A DNA stretch of 34,476 nucleotides, from NCBI GenBank assembly GCA_947464595.1, contig CANHXO010000013.1, positions 1 to 34,476 of the forward strand. Reading direction: 5' to 3'. Below the pieces are notes generated by a model. That model did no database searches, was not told the DNA's origin, and saw nothing but the letters and a program-made list of their open reading frames with translations. Positions 9,066 to 18,038 of this stretch are shown here, piece by piece (within the stretch, counting starts at the first letter, position 1; each line of letters opens with the position of its first letter). This DNA is from Cytophagaceae bacterium (GTDB taxonomy: Bacteria; Bacteroidota; Bacteroidia; Cytophagales; Spirosomataceae). A program made the position numbers and the translations under genes.

Positions 9066-9103
9066 AAAAAGCCTGCCGATTCACATGAGTCGGCAGGCTT
9101 TTT
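9066..9103. terminator. Bidirectional rho-independent terminator between the BASS gene and prfC
   Basis: A 14-bp stem (AAAAAGCCTGCCGA paired with TCGGCAGGCTTTTT) with a 10-base loop lies between two convergent genes. The A-run on one side and the T-run on the other let it work in both directions. Confidence 0.93.
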
Positions 9104-9117
9104 AAATTTAAATACCT

Positions 9118-10710
9118 TTAGGCCAATTTGAACTCGGAAGTAAAATGGAATTCAATTTCAGGGTTATTAGTCTGATTCATTCTTAATATCCAATCTGATT
9201 CGGCTAAAAAGACGTAGTTCCCATCCTTATCTTGTGCAATATTTTGACCTTTTAAGCGGACGAATTCTTGTAGTTTTTTAGGGTCATCGGAGGTAATCCA
9301 ACAAGCCTTCGTGACTGACATTCCATCAAAGCGACATTTCGCCCCATATTCGTGCTCTAAGCGATACTGTATTACTTCATATTGAAGATCTCCCACCGTG
9401 CCTACAATCTTTCGATTTCCTAATTGAGGTTGTGTGAAGAGTTGGGCCACCCCCTCATCCGTCAACTGGTCTATGCCCTTTTCCAATTGCTTAGACTTCA
9501 TCGGATCAAGGTTCATTAATTCCTTGAATATTTCAGGTGAGAAACTTGGAATTCCTTGGTAGTTTAAAACCTCACCTTCCGTTAATGTATCGCCAATTTT
9601 AAAATTCCCCGTATCATATAAACCAATTACATCACCAGGAAAGCCCTCTTCCACGACTTCTTTGTCCTGTGCCATGAAATTATATGGATTTGCAAAACGC
9701 ACATTTTTCTTCAATCGAATATGTTGGTAAAAGGTATTCCGATGAAACACCCCAGAACAAACACGTAAAAAAGCAATTCGGTCCCTATGTTTAGGATCTA
9801 AATTTGCGTGAATTTTAAACACAAAACCCGTGAATTTTTTCTCTTGAGGCTCTACTATCCGAATATCCGTTCCGCGGGCTTGTGTCGGTGGAGCAATTTT
9901 AGTGAACGTATCCAGCAATTCTTGAATACCAAAATTATTCACCGCGGATCCAAAAAATACGGGGGCTAAATCTCCGGATAGGTAATCAGATCGATCAAAA
10001 GGCTCATAGACCCCTTCAATCAATTCGACATCATCACGTAATTGGGTTGCATCTCTTTCCCCCACTCGGGTATCCAACTCGGCAGTAGAAATATCCACAG
10101 AAACTACATTCTTTTCAATCTTCGTTTTATTGGCCGAGAATAAATTTAAGGAACGGTCTAGTAAATGATAAACTCCTTTAAAGTTTTGACCCATGTTAAT
10201 AGGCCAGGTCAAAGGCCGCACCGATATCCCTAATTTTTGCTCTAACTCATCCAATAAATCAAATGGGTTTTGACCCTCACGATCCATTTTATTGATGAAA
10301 ATAATGACAGGCGTTTTGCGCATGCGGCAAACTTCCATCAATCTTTCCGTTTGCTCCTCTACCCCTTTCACGCAATCGATCACTAAAATAACAGAGTCCA
10401 CAGCCGTGAGTGTGCGATAGGTGTCCTCAGCAAAATCCTTGTGACCAGGGGTATCTAAGATATTTATCTTAACCTGATTGTATTCAAAAGTCATGACAGA
10501 GGTAGCCACAGAAATACCTCTTTGGCGTTCTATTTCCATAAAGTCAGATGTGGCACCCTTCTTGATTTTATTCGACTTGACGGCTCCAGCCGTTTGGATT
10601 GCTCCTCCAAAGAGCAGTAATTTCTCCGTCAATGTGGTCTTGCCCGCATCAGGGTGAGAAATAATCCCAAAGGTTCTACGTTTCGCTATTTCACTTTCAA
10701 TCTGACTCAT
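9118..10710 (-). CDS. prfC: Peptide chain release factor 3
   Basis: 530 residues, the usual length of RF3. The GTPase domain shows G1 SHPDAGKTT (18-26), the switch region ERQRGISV, G3 DTPGHKDF, G4 NKMD and G5 GSA. Domains II and III follow, with GRNRK-like positions replaced by LGNRKIVG and the conserved C-terminal [18 protein letters not shown]3 removes RF1 or RF2 from the ribosome after peptide release, using GTP. It has its own promoter-like element upstream and convergent neighbours, so it is probably transcribed alone. Distinguished from EF-G by its length and the RF3-type middle domain. Confidence 0.97.
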   Translation of the reverse strand: MSQIESEIAKRRTFGIISHPDAGKTTLTEKLLLFGGAIQTAGAVKSNKIKKGATSDFMEIERQRGISVATSVMTFEYNQVKINILDTPGHKDFAEDTYRTLTAVDSVILVIDCVKGVEEQTERLMEVCRMRKTPVIIFINKMDREGQNPFDLLDELEQKLGISVRPLTWPINMGQNFKGVYHLLDRSLNLFSANKTKIEKNVVSVDISTAELDTRVGERDATQLRDDVELIEGVYEPFDRSDYLSGDLAPVFFGSAVNNFGIQELLDTFTKIAPPTQARGTDIRIVEPQEKKFTGFVFKIHANLDPKHRDRIAFLRVCSGVFHRNTFYQHIRLKKNVRFANPYNFMAQDKEVVEEGFPGDVIGLYDTGNFKIGDTLTEGEVLNYQGIPSFSPEIFKELMNLDPMKSKQLEKGIDQLTDEGVAQLFTQPQLGNRKIVGTVGDLQYEVIQYRLEHEYGAKCRFDGMSVTKACWITSDDPKKLQEFVRLKGQNIAQDKDGNYVFLAESDWILRMNQTNNPEIEFHFTSEFKLA

Positions 10711-10736
10711 TCGATATGCATTATAAAATCAAGGTG

Positions 10737-10766
10737 CAAAAATACGCCAAAATACATTGGATTAAA
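10737..10766 (-). promoter_or_regulatory. Probable Bacteroidota-type promoter for prfC
   Basis: On the minus strand a perfect -7 element TATTTTTG (10744 down to 10737) lies about 27 bp before the prfC start codon. A TTT, one base from the usual TTG, sits 19 bp upstream. This follows the Bacteroidota sigma pattern TTG-N19-TAnnTTTG. Confidence 0.55.
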
Positions 10767-10841
10767 AATGCTCAGGAACCATCCACCTTTCTTTTTGAGA
10801 GTCTCATTGGCTTAGTGATCTAAAAGAATTTGCGCGCAATG

Positions 10842-10865
10842 AAAAAAGGCGCAATTTCTTGCGCC
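10842..10865 (-). terminator. Rho-independent terminator after the APC permease gene
   Basis: Read on the minus strand, GGCGCAA-GAAA-TTGCGCC forms a 7-bp GC-rich stem with a GNRA loop followed by six T. It starts 8 bp after the permease stop codon and separates that gene from prfC. Confidence 0.88.
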
Positions 10866-10873
10866 TCATTCCT

Positions 10874-12352
10874 TTAATTATTCTTGTTCAGATTGCTATG
10901 CCCTCGGCTATAGGCGAAGTATACAATAATGCCTAAGGTACCCCAAATTAAAAATGAAATCTTGGTTTCAGTACGCAATCCCCACATTAAGTATAAATTA
11001 CATAAAATTCCTGCGGTCGCAACGAAAGGTAAAAACTTCACTTTAAAAGGACGTTCGATGTTAGGCTCACGTACTCTCAATAACCACACCGCACCACATA
11101 TCATGGCAAATGCTAATAAAGTACCTGAACTACACATTTCGGATACTTTGTCTATCGGAGTCAAAGCTGAAACAACAGATACGATACCGCCAACAAAAAT
11201 CGTTGACTTCCATGGCGTCTTAAATTTCGGGTGAATCGCCGCAAATAATCCTTTAGGCAATAAACCATCTTTGGCCATTCCTAAGAAAATACGTGTCTGA
11301 GATAACATCATTACGAGCATGACGGAGGTCAAACCAGCTGTCGCAGCAATGGTCACAATATACATCGCAATAGGCAATCCTGCGCCTTCAAAAGCTGAGG
11401 CAACCGGTGCTTTCAAATCTAAGGTGTCGTACTTAACCATTCCGGTTAATACCAATGAAACCAAAATATACAATACGGTACAAATCAATAAAGAGGCAAT
11501 AATAGCGAACGGCACATCTTTCGTCGGATTAATCGCTTCTCCAGCTTGAGTAGACACCGCATCAAAACCAATGTAGGCAAAGAAAATAATGGAGGCAGCG
11601 GTCACAACGCCATCAAAACCAAAGTGCGTGGCGCCGGTAGCATCAACGACTGGATCCGGAATGAAGGGATGCCAATTAGCTGTATCCACATAAAATGCAC
11701 CTACAACGATAACAAAAATCACCGCAGCTACCTTCATGATAACAATGAGGTTATTGGTACTTGCCGCTTCTTTAATTCCTTTCACTAAAACCCATGTAAC
11801 TAACCATACAATAATAAATGCAGGCAAATTAAATGCAAATGAAAAGTCAGGAACCACTTGTCCTGCGGCACGCAACTTTTCTACTTTTTCAGCCGCTGTG
11901 ACCGGGTCATTGGTTAAATAAAGCGGTAAATTTATATTGAAAAGATGCAACAGTTTTTCAAAATACCCACTCCAAGCAACGGCTACCGTTGTGGCACCCA
12001 TCATATACTCTAAGATCAAATTCCAACCAATAAACCAGGCAAAAAATTCACCCACAGTACCATAAGAATACGCGTAAGCCGAACCTTCTACAGGTAATAT
12101 GGACGCAAATTCAGCATAACAAAGAGCTGCAAAAGTACAAGCAGTACCCGCCATCACAAAGGCTAATGCTAATGCAGGACCGGCCCAATCGTGCGCTGCA
12201 ATCCCTGTCAATGTGAATATTCCTCCGCCAATAACGGCTCCAATTCCCAAAGATGTTAAAGCCCATTTACCAAGCACACGCTTTAGTTGGCTGTTCTTAA
12301 CATCCGCAGCATAGGCCTCTAAAGGCTTTTTTCTCCAAATACTATTATTCAT
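10874..12352 (-). CDS. APC-superfamily amino-acid permease (cationic amino-acid transporter type)
   Basis: 492 residues with about 12 membrane helices. Helix 1 carries the substrate-binding signature SLGIGAVIGGGIFTLTG (about 34-50), followed by GPALALAFVMAG and YAEFASILPVEGSAYAYSY. The sixth-helix region FFAYIGFDAVSTQAGEAINP is the other diagnostic stretch. These features match the CAT/YfnA-like branch of the APC family, which imports amino acids with protons. The extra loop between helices at about 145-175 (NDPVTAAEKVEKLRAAGQ) is short and charged. It lies 57 bp downstream of secDF with a hairpin in between. Exact amino-acid specificity cannot be assigned. Confidence 0.93.
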   Translation of the reverse strand: MNNSIWRKKPLEAYAADVKNSQLKRVLGKWALTSLGIGAVIGGGIFTLTGIAAHDWAGPALALAFVMAGTACTFAALCYAEFASILPVEGSAYAYSYGTVGEFFAWFIGWNLILEYMMGATTVAVAWSGYFEKLLHLFNINLPLYLTNDPVTAAEKVEKLRAAGQVVPDFSFAFNLPAFIIVWLVTWVLVKGIKEAASTNNLIVIMKVAAVIFVIVVGAFYVDTANWHPFIPDPVVDATGATHFGFDGVVTAASIIFFAYIGFDAVSTQAGEAINPTKDVPFAIIASLLICTVLYILVSLVLTGMVKYDTLDLKAPVASAFEGAGLPIAMYIVTIAATAGLTSVMLVMMLSQTRIFLGMAKDGLLPKGLFAAIHPKFKTPWKSTIFVGGIVSVVSALTPIDKVSEMCSSGTLLAFAMICGAVWLLRVREPNIERPFKVKFLPFVATAGILCNLYLMWGLRTETKISFLIWGTLGIIVYFAYSRGHSNLNKNN

Positions 12353-12379
12353 AGGTTATAAATTAGGTTGGTGTACAAA

Positions 12380-12403
12380 CTGGCAATCCTTTCAGATTGC
12401 CAG
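12380..12403 (-). terminator. Hairpin after secDF, weak terminator candidate
   Basis: A perfect 9-bp stem CTGGCAATC/GATTGCCAG with a 6-base loop lies 6 bp beyond the secDF stop codon. On the minus strand it is followed only by TTTGT, so the T-run is poor. It may be a weak terminator or an mRNA-stabilising hairpin before the permease gene. Confidence 0.55.
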
Positions 12404-12409
12404 CAACAT

Positions 12410-15337
12410 TTATTTCTTTGATTTAGATGATGTTCCGAAGTCAATCACAATAGGAGCCGCTACAAAAATAGAAGAATAAGCTCCAAAAACAACACCGATA
12501 AACATCGCGAATGAAAATCCTCTTAACACATCACCACCAAATATTAATAATACGGTAACCACTAAAAATACAGTGGTTGCAGTCATTACCGTCCGTGACA
12601 TGGTATGGTTAATAGATTCATTAATCGTTTTGATCATTAAGGCTTTATTTCCTAAATCTGGATTCACACCTATTTCCTCACGGATACGGTCAAATACAAC
12701 CACAGTATCGTTAATTGAATAACCAATAACGGTCAAAATCGCCGCGATAAATACTTGGTCTACTTCCAACTCAAACCCAAACAAACGTGTAATGCCCACC
12801 ATGCCTAATACAACTAATGCATCATGCACCAAGGCCACAATTCCACCCAATGAATATTGCCATTTACGGAAACGAATCAAGATGTAAATAAAGATGGCAA
12901 CCAAAGCATATAAGATGGAAAGGAAGGATTGAGTTAAAATATCATCCGCTACGGTTGCACCTACTTTTGCCTCAGACACGACAACAGGAGAGTTGGCCGC
13001 AAAATCTTTTAAACCTGCTTCCAATGCAGTTCTTACCGTGTTATTAGCTGTAATGGACTCATCTTCCACTAAATAGGAAGTAGTCACTTTCAATTTACTC
13101 GCTCCATTAAAGGTTTTTACCTCGACTCCTTTACCTCCAAAATTATCAGATAAAGCCTCTTTAACTTTACCCGCATCTACTGGCTGGGCAAATTCAACCA
13201 CATACGAACGGCCACCCTTAAAGTCTACTCCTAAATTAAATCCTCCTTGCATGAATAATACAATGGCACCAGTGGCAATTAAACCCCAAGAGAACCAATA
13301 CGAATATTTACGCTTGCCAATAAAATCGAAATTCATTCCTTTGAATAAATCGCGTGATATAAATGTTTCAAACGTCATATTCTTCTCTCTTCCCGCTTTA
13401 ATCGCTCGATTAGCCATCCACAAAATCAAAATATGAGAGATGTAAACCGCCGTAAATACCGAAGTAACTAAACCGATACAAAGAGTCACTCCAAATCCTT
13501 TTACTGATCCGGAACCGAATATAATCAAGATCACACCGATCAATACCGTCGTAATGTTTCCGTCCAAAATCGCACTTAATGCTTTCTCGTAACCGACATT
13601 AATCGCATCCAATAATCCTTTGCCCTTATGCAACTCCTCACGAATACGTTCATTGATTAATACGTTGGCATCCACGGCCATACCCAAAGTCAACACGATA
13701 CCTGCAATACCTGGCAAAGTCAACGCTGCTTGGATTTGTACTAACACACCCGCGATAAAAAATACGTTGAAAAACAAGGCCAAATTCGCCATCCAGCCTG
13801 GATTTCCATAATAACCGATCATGAATATGATGACCAATAACAAGCCTAAAAGCATCGACATATATCCTTGGTTAATGGACTCAACTCCTAAAGATGGACC
13901 AATAAATGCATCCTCCACAATACGCGTTGGCGCCGGTAATTTACCCGCTTTCAACACATTCGCTAAATCTTTGGCTTCTTCTACAGTAAAACTTCCCGAG
14001 ATGGAAGAACGACCACCTGGAATCTCACCATTAATCACCGGTGCTGAATATACGTAGCCATCTAAAACAATGGCAATCCTACGACCTACATTAGCGCCTG
14101 TTAAATTTTTCCAAATTCTGGCTCCTGTGCCATTCATCGACATCGTTACTTCGGCGCGACCTGTTTGATCGAAATCTTGAGCAGCATCTGTAATCACATC
14201 ACCTTCTAATGGGGCTGATTGGCCTTCTGCTTTTTTCAAGGCTTCTAATGTCAAAATCTCATCGCCATTCGTCGCTGGAATTCCTTTAGCAGCCCAAGCA
14301 AAGGTTAGGTTTGCAGGAAAAAATCCACGCACATTAGCCCGACGAAACAATGCGTTTACACGAGCGGTATCTTTGCGATAAACCCCAATTCCATTCCCCA
14401 TAGGCAAGAATAATTTGGTCAATGCACTTCCCGCACTTGTATCCGTCTTAGCTTTTCCTGAATCCTTAACGGCAGGCTTAGATAATTGGGATGCCAATGC
14501 ATTGCTCGCAGTATCTTTTACAGATGGAGTGGCAGCTGATGCAGCTACGGCAGGTTGCTTAGACTCCTGATCTAACAAGGCTCCTAAAGCATTTAAACCA
14601 GAACCATATTCATTGACTTCATAGCACTCAATAAACTCCAATTTCGCAGCACCTGATAATAATTTACGTGCACGCTCTGGGTTGTCCACACCAGGTAATT
14701 CAACTTGAATTCTATTAGAACCTGGAAGTCTTTGAATGTTTGGATTAGCGACACCAAATTTATCAATACGTGCTTGAATGATTTTGTACACACGATCTAC
14801 TGCACCGTCAATTTCAGCGTCAATAACACGCTTTACTTCAGAATCAGAAGAGGAGGAACTGATTTTACCGCGATTCACTGAATTAGCAAAAACAGATGCT
14901 AATGTTTGATTCGGTGCCACTTTTGCAAAGGCATCATAAAACAATTCATTAAATGACTTCGATGAATTTGCTTGCGCTGCATTTGCCTCCAATAGCGCTT
15001 TTTCAAAATTGGGATCATTGCTTTTTCCAGACAATGCACGAAGAATTTCTACAGGAGAAACCTCTAAAACAGCGTGCAAGCCTCCTTCTAAGTCCAATCC
15101 TTTGTGAAGGGCATATTGCGTAACCTCTTGGAATGTATAACCGATGTAAACAGGTTGCTTCCATAGAGAATCAATGAAATGAAGTCTTTTTGCAGGATCA
15201 AATTTCCCGTCTTTTGAGGTAGCAAATGCATTTGCTTGATCTCTTAGTTGATTTGCCTTCCATGTAAAAGAAAGGAAGAAAATACATAAAGCTGAAATAA
15301 TAGTAGACAGCCAAATAATAGCACTTTTGTAACGCAT
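12410..15337 (-). CDS. secDF: Fused protein-export membrane protein SecDF
   Basis: 975 residues combining SecD (about 1-640) and SecF (about 660-975), the fused form usual in Bacteroidota. SecD shows an N-terminal helix (6-24), the first periplasmic domain with GLDLEGGLHAVLEV, and the membrane signature LTLGMAVDANVLINERIREE. SecF shows LGVDFKGGRSYVVEF and SINDTVVVFDRIREE. SecDF uses proton-motive force to help pull proteins through SecYEG. Residues about 250-308 are a low-complexity Ala/Ser/Lys linker in the periplasmic domain, and residues 153-168 are Ser-rich. A small exported protein gene lies just upstream in the same direction. Confidence 0.97.
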   Translation of the reverse strand: MRYKSAIIWLSTIISALCIFFLSFTWKANQLRDQANAFATSKDGKFDPAKRLHFIDSLWKQPVYIGYTFQEVTQYALHKGLDLEGGLHAVLEVSPVEILRALSGKSNDPNFEKALLEANAAQANSSKSFNELFYDAFAKVAPNQTLASVFANSVNRGKISSSSSDSEVKRVIDAEIDGAVDRVYKIIQARIDKFGVANPNIQRLPGSNRIQVELPGVDNPERARKLLSGAAKLEFIECYEVNEYGSGLNALGALLDQESKQPAVAASAATPSVKDTASNALASQLSKPAVKDSGKAKTDTSAGSALTKLFLPMGNGIGVYRKDTARVNALFRRANVRGFFPANLTFAWAAKGIPATNGDEILTLEALKKAEGQSAPLEGDVITDAAQDFDQTGRAEVTMSMNGTGARIWKNLTGANVGRRIAIVLDGYVYSAPVINGEIPGGRSSISGSFTVEEAKDLANVLKAGKLPAPTRIVEDAFIGPSLGVESINQGYMSMLLGLLLVIIFMIGYYGNPGWMANLALFFNVFFIAGVLVQIQAALTLPGIAGIVLTLGMAVDANVLINERIREELHKGKGLLDAINVGYEKALSAILDGNITTVLIGVILIIFGSGSVKGFGVTLCIGLVTSVFTAVYISHILILWMANRAIKAGREKNMTFETFISRDLFKGMNFDFIGKRKYSYWFSWGLIATGAIVLFMQGGFNLGVDFKGGRSYVVEFAQPVDAGKVKEALSDNFGGKGVEVKTFNGASKLKVTTSYLVEDESITANNTVRTALEAGLKDFAANSPVVVSEAKVGATVADDILTQSFLSILYALVAIFIYILIRFRKWQYSLGGIVALVHDALVVLGMVGITRLFGFELEVDQVFIAAILTVIGYSINDTVVVFDRIREEIGVNPDLGNKALMIKTINESINHTMSRTVMTATTVFLVVTVLLIFGGDVLRGFSFAMFIGVVFGAYSSIFVAAPIVIDFGTSSKSKK

Positions 15338-15375
15338 GATAATAGAATTAAAAATTTGTGAACATTAAAAATAAA

Positions 15376-15400
15376 ATAAACCTATGGAATGAAGGTTTAT
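15376..15400 (-). terminator. AT-rich hairpin between the small exported protein gene and secDF
   Basis: ATAAACC and GGTTTAT form a 7-bp stem with an 11-base loop starting at the stop codon of the small gene. On the minus strand it is followed by TTTATTTTTAAT. It is a weak terminator candidate; the stem is AT-rich, so read-through into secDF is likely. Confidence 0.4.
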
Positions 15401-15753
15401 CAGGGAGCCAGCGTGGCTATAAATTGAGTCAATAAAATTCGCATCAAGGCCGTACGATGTATCACCGCAGGCAATTTAAAATCATTCCGAGGCTGAATAC
15501 TGATCATTTCCAAGGAACTTACAAAATTCCAATCAGCAGGAAAATCAAACTGAAGGTTTGCTGCCGCTTGATACACATGCTGCTCAGCATAGACTTTAGT
15601 TTGCTTTGAGTCATTTGAACCTTTCGAATGCGCGTTTTTTTCTGTCTTACAATCTTTTCTTTCAGCCGAAGTCAACGAAATAGGCTTTGCCACGAGCCAA
15701 AAAAGCACGGGGATGAACAAGATTAATTGAAAGATTTTGACTTTATTTTGCAT
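15400..15753 (-). CDS. Small exported protein of unknown function
   Basis: 117 residues from ATG at 15753. I do not recognise it. Residues 1-25 form a signal peptide or membrane anchor (MQNKVKIFQLILFIPVLFW), followed by a charged stretch rich in Lys, Asp and Ser (about 30-55) with one Cys. The remainder is a short mixed segment ending in ALMRILLTQFIATLAP, which is hydrophobic. A longer reading from 15792 adds 13 residues, but its ATG lies upstream of a perfect -7 promoter element, so the shorter start is preferred. It is co-directional with secDF, 62 bp upstream, and divergent from nadC. Confidence 0.6.
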   Translation of the reverse strand: MQNKVKIFQLILFIPVLFWLVAKPISLTSAERKDCKTEKNAHSKGSNDSKQTKVYAEQHVYQAAANLQFDFPADWNFVSSLEMISIQPRNDFKLPAVIHRTALMRILLTQFIATLAP

Positions 15754-15762
15754 ACTAAGAAG

Positions 15763-15792
15763 CAAAAATAGGACATTTTTTTTAGAATTCAA
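15763..15792 (-). promoter_or_regulatory. Bacteroidota-type promoter for the small exported protein gene
   Basis: On the minus strand, TTG (15792 down to 15790) is followed after exactly 19 bp by TATTTTTG (15770 down to 15763), a full match to TTG-N19-TAnnTTTG. The ATG at 15753 follows the -7 element by only 9 bases, so the leader must be very short. It also excludes the upstream start at 15792. Confidence 0.75.
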
Positions 15793-15798
15793 TTTCTA

Positions 15799-15828
15799 AT
15801 GTCCATAAGATTATAATTCGTAAATTTG
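15799..15828 (+). promoter_or_regulatory. Probable promoter of nadC-nadA
   Basis: A perfect -7 element TAAATTTG (15821-15828) lies 19 bp before the nadC ATG. An ATG trinucleotide, one base from TTG, sits at the -33 position with a 19-bp spacer. It is back to back with the minus-strand promoter at 15763-15792. Confidence 0.6.
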
Positions 15829-15847
15829 TGGCTACAAAAACGGCAAC

Positions 15848-16702
15848 ATGTTCGAATATCAAGCACCTGAGCATATTCAGCACTTTATACACGAAGCCTT
15901 GAAAGAGGATTTAGGCGATGGAGATCATACCTCACTGGCGACTGTACCTGCCTCCGCGACAGGTTCCGCTTCCTTGTTAGTCAAAGATACGGGAGTGCTT
16001 GCGGGTGTGGAATTAGCGAAAGCCATTTTCACTTATGTGGACCCCAACTTAAACCTTACGTTTTTCAAACAAGATGGCGACTGGATTGAACCAGGAATGA
16101 CGGTGTTAGAGGTTAACGGCCACTCACAATCCATCCTGAAAGCAGAGCGTTTAGTCTTAAACTGCATGCAACGCATGTCTGGAATTGCCACCTACACAAG
16201 GTCATTGGTACAAATAATTCAAGGTACAAAAGCCAAACTTTTAGATACCAGAAAAACAACACCCAATTTCAGGTTAGCAGAAAAATGGGCTTGTAAAATT
16301 GGAGGTGCTACGAACCATCGCTATGGATTATTTGACATGATTTTAATCAAAGACAACCATGTAGATTTTGCCGGTGGCATAGCCGCCGCATTAGAAAAAG
16401 CATTTGCTTATAACCAAGCGCGTGCTCATGCGCTGGCGATTGAAATCGAAGTTAGGAACGAAGCGGAATTAGAAGAGGTTTTAAAGATCGGTGGGGTGCA
16501 AAGAATTATGTTAGACAATTTCAGTCCGAGCGAATTAAGGGATGCCATTAGAAAAATAGGCGGCCGGTTTATTACCGAAGCATCGGGAGGAATTAATGAA
16601 ACTACCTTAAGAGCTTATGCAGAAACAGGCGTAGATTTCATTTCCGTTGGCGCATTGACACATCATATCAAGAGTTTAGACTTAAGTTTAAAAGCAAAAT
16701 GA
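15848..16702 (+). CDS. nadC: Nicotinate-nucleotide diphosphorylase (carboxylating), quinolinate phosphoribosyltransferase
   Basis: 284 residues, the normal family length. It converts quinolinate and PRPP to nicotinate mononucleotide, CO2 and pyrophosphate in the cytoplasm. Diagnostic segments are EDLGDGDHTS (20-29), NCMQRMSGIATYTR, LLDTRKTTPNFR, WACKIGGATNHRYGL with KDNH soon after, and the C-terminal barrel strands VQRIMLDNFSP, ITEASGGI and DFISVGALTH. The basic residues of RKTTP, NHR and KDNH line the quinolinate and PRPP site. Its stop codon overlaps the nadA start (ATGA), so the two are translationally coupled. Confidence 0.97.
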   Translation: MFEYQAPEHIQHFIHEALKEDLGDGDHTSLATVPASATGSASLLVKDTGVLAGVELAKAIFTYVDPNLNLTFFKQDGDWIEPGMTVLEVNGHSQSILKAERLVLNCMQRMSGIATYTRSLVQIIQGTKAKLLDTRKTTPNFRLAEKWACKIGGATNHRYGLFDMILIKDNHVDFAGGIAAALEKAFAYNQARAHALAIEIEVRNEAELEEVLKIGGVQRIMLDNFSPSELRDAIRKIGGRFITEASGGINETTLRAYAETGVDFISVGALTHHIKSLDLSLKAK

Positions 16703-17685
16703 ATTTAATAGACGAAGCAAACGAAGTGGGCTATATTGCACGTTCCACTCCCAAAGGCCAAGAGCTAATAGACGCAATAAAAGCTTTAAAAAAGGCAAAA
16801 AACGCAGTCATTCTAGCGCATTACTATGTAGATGGTGAAATTCAAGAATTAGCTGATTACGTAGGTGACTCCTTAGGACTTTCTCAAGCCGCGGAAAACA
16901 CAGAGGCTGATTTAATTATATTTTGTGGTGTTCACTTCATGGGGGAAACAGCCAAAATACTCAACCCTACAAAAAAAGTTGTGGTGCCAGATTTCAATGC
17001 AGGCTGTTCGCTCGCTGACTCTGTTCCGGTGGAGGAATTTGCCGCCTTAAAAGCTGCTCATCCCAAGGCTACCGTGGTTTCATACATCAATTGCTCAGCG
17101 GATATTAAAGCGATGACGGACATTATTTGTACCTCTTCGAATGCTGTCCAAGTCGTTGAATCTATACCGGCAGACCAAGAAATTATTTTTGCTCCTGATG
17201 CAAATTTGGGTCGATATGTGGCCCATAAAACAGGCCGTGATTTAATTCTTTGGGAAGGTGCTTGCATGGTTCACATCGATATTTCACTGGAAAAATTAGC
17301 TAAACTCAAGATAGATTTCCCTGAAGCATTGTTGATTGCACACCCGGAATGCAAAGAAGTTATTTTAAAGGAAGCTGATTACGTAGGGTCAACGACCGCC
17401 TTATTAAAATTCGTAGAAACATCTCCGAACACCACCTTTATTGTAGCCACTGAAGCTGGAATATTGCATAAAATGAAACAGGCAGTGCCTAATAAGCACT
17501 TGATTCCGGCGCCGGCCAACGAGCAAAATACCTGTGCATGTGCAGAGTGCCCTTACATGAAAATGAATACGTTGGAAAAATTATACAACGCACTTTTTTA
17601 CGAATTACCCGAAATTCACCTGTCAGAAAAAGTAAGAGTTCCCGCTTATAAAGCGTTAAAGGCGATGTTAGAGTTATCGAAGTAG
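16699..17685 (+). CDS. nadA: Quinolinate synthase NadA (4Fe-4S enzyme)
   Basis: 328 residues. NadA condenses iminoaspartate, made by NadB, with dihydroxyacetone phosphate to give quinolinate. The three expected cluster-binding cysteines are present with family spacing: C103 (NAGCSLAD), C189 (WEGACMVH) and C284 (AECPYMKMN). Additional cysteines C279 and C281 sit beside the last. Other family motifs are HYYVDGEIQELADYVGDSLGL near the N-terminus, and IAHPEC with TEAGILHKM later. It is coupled to nadC by a 4-bp overlap. Its stop codon runs directly into the heptanucleotide repeat tract. Confidence 0.97.
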   Translation: MNLIDEANEVGYIARSTPKGQELIDAIKALKKAKNAVILAHYYVDGEIQELADYVGDSLGLSQAAENTEADLIIFCGVHFMGETAKILNPTKKVVVPDFNAGCSLADSVPVEEFAALKAAHPKATVVSYINCSADIKAMTDIICTSSNAVQVVESIPADQEIIFAPDANLGRYVAHKTGRDLILWEGACMVHIDISLEKLAKLKIDFPEALLIAHPECKEVILKEADYVGSTTALLKFVETSPNTTFIVATEAGILHKMKQAVPNKHLIPAPANEQNTCACAECPYMKMNTLEKLYNALFYELPEIHLSEKVRVPAYKALKAMLELSK

Positions 17686-17693
17686 GTATTTTC

Positions 17694-18038
17694 AGGTAAG
17701 AGGTAAGAGGTAATAGGTAATAGGTAAAATAGGTAATAAGTAAAATTAGGTAATAGGTAAGAGGTAGTTTTTGGTAAGCACCAAACTTCTTTAACGTTCG
17801 ACTCTATAATCTTTTATAATCCACCTATTAATTTTCAACTATTACTTTATACCTATTAATTTTCAACTATTACTTTTTACCTGTTAATTTTCAACTATTA
17901 CTTTTTACCTGTTAATTTTCAACTATTACTTTATACCTATTACCTATTACCTATTACCTAATACCTATTAATTTTCAACTATTACTTTATACCTAATACC
18001 TATTACCTAATACCTCTTACCTAATACTTAATTTTTTT
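17694..18038. repeat. Heptanucleotide repeat tract forming a large imperfect inverted repeat
   Basis: This is the only gap above 300 bp without a gene (17686-18036). The left arm (17694-17768) is about ten copies of AGGTAAN, such as AGGTAAG and AGGTAAT. The right part (17935-17962 and 17991-18032) carries the complement, ACCTATT, ACCTAAT and ACCTCTT. About 25 of 28 bases of 17701-17728 can pair with the right end. Between the arms lie 54 bp of unrelated sequence and five 28-bp units (separate entry), each also four heptamers long. A T-run (18032-18038) ends the tract, so it could also terminate nadA transcription. Confidence 0.9.
17823..17990. repeat. Five copies of a 28-bp unit inside the heptamer tract
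   Basis: Units start at 17823, 17851, 17879, 17907 and 17963. Each reads ACCTRTTAATTTTCAACTATTACTTTWT and is exactly 28 bp. The first four are head to tail; the fifth follows four plain ACCTATT/ACCTAAT heptamers (17935-17962). Units differ only at A/G in position 5 and A/T in position 27. Such near identity implies recent tandem duplication. There are no spacers, so it is not a CRISPR array. Confidence 0.92.

Noticed and set aside
15754-15792. Upstream start for the small exported protein
   Set aside because: The ATG at 15792 lies upstream of the -7 promoter element at 15763-15770, so a transcript from that promoter would not contain it.
17823-17990. CRISPR-like array of 28-bp repeats
   Set aside because: The units are head to tail with no unique spacers, and no cas gene lies nearby; they are tandem repeats with a 7-bp substructure.
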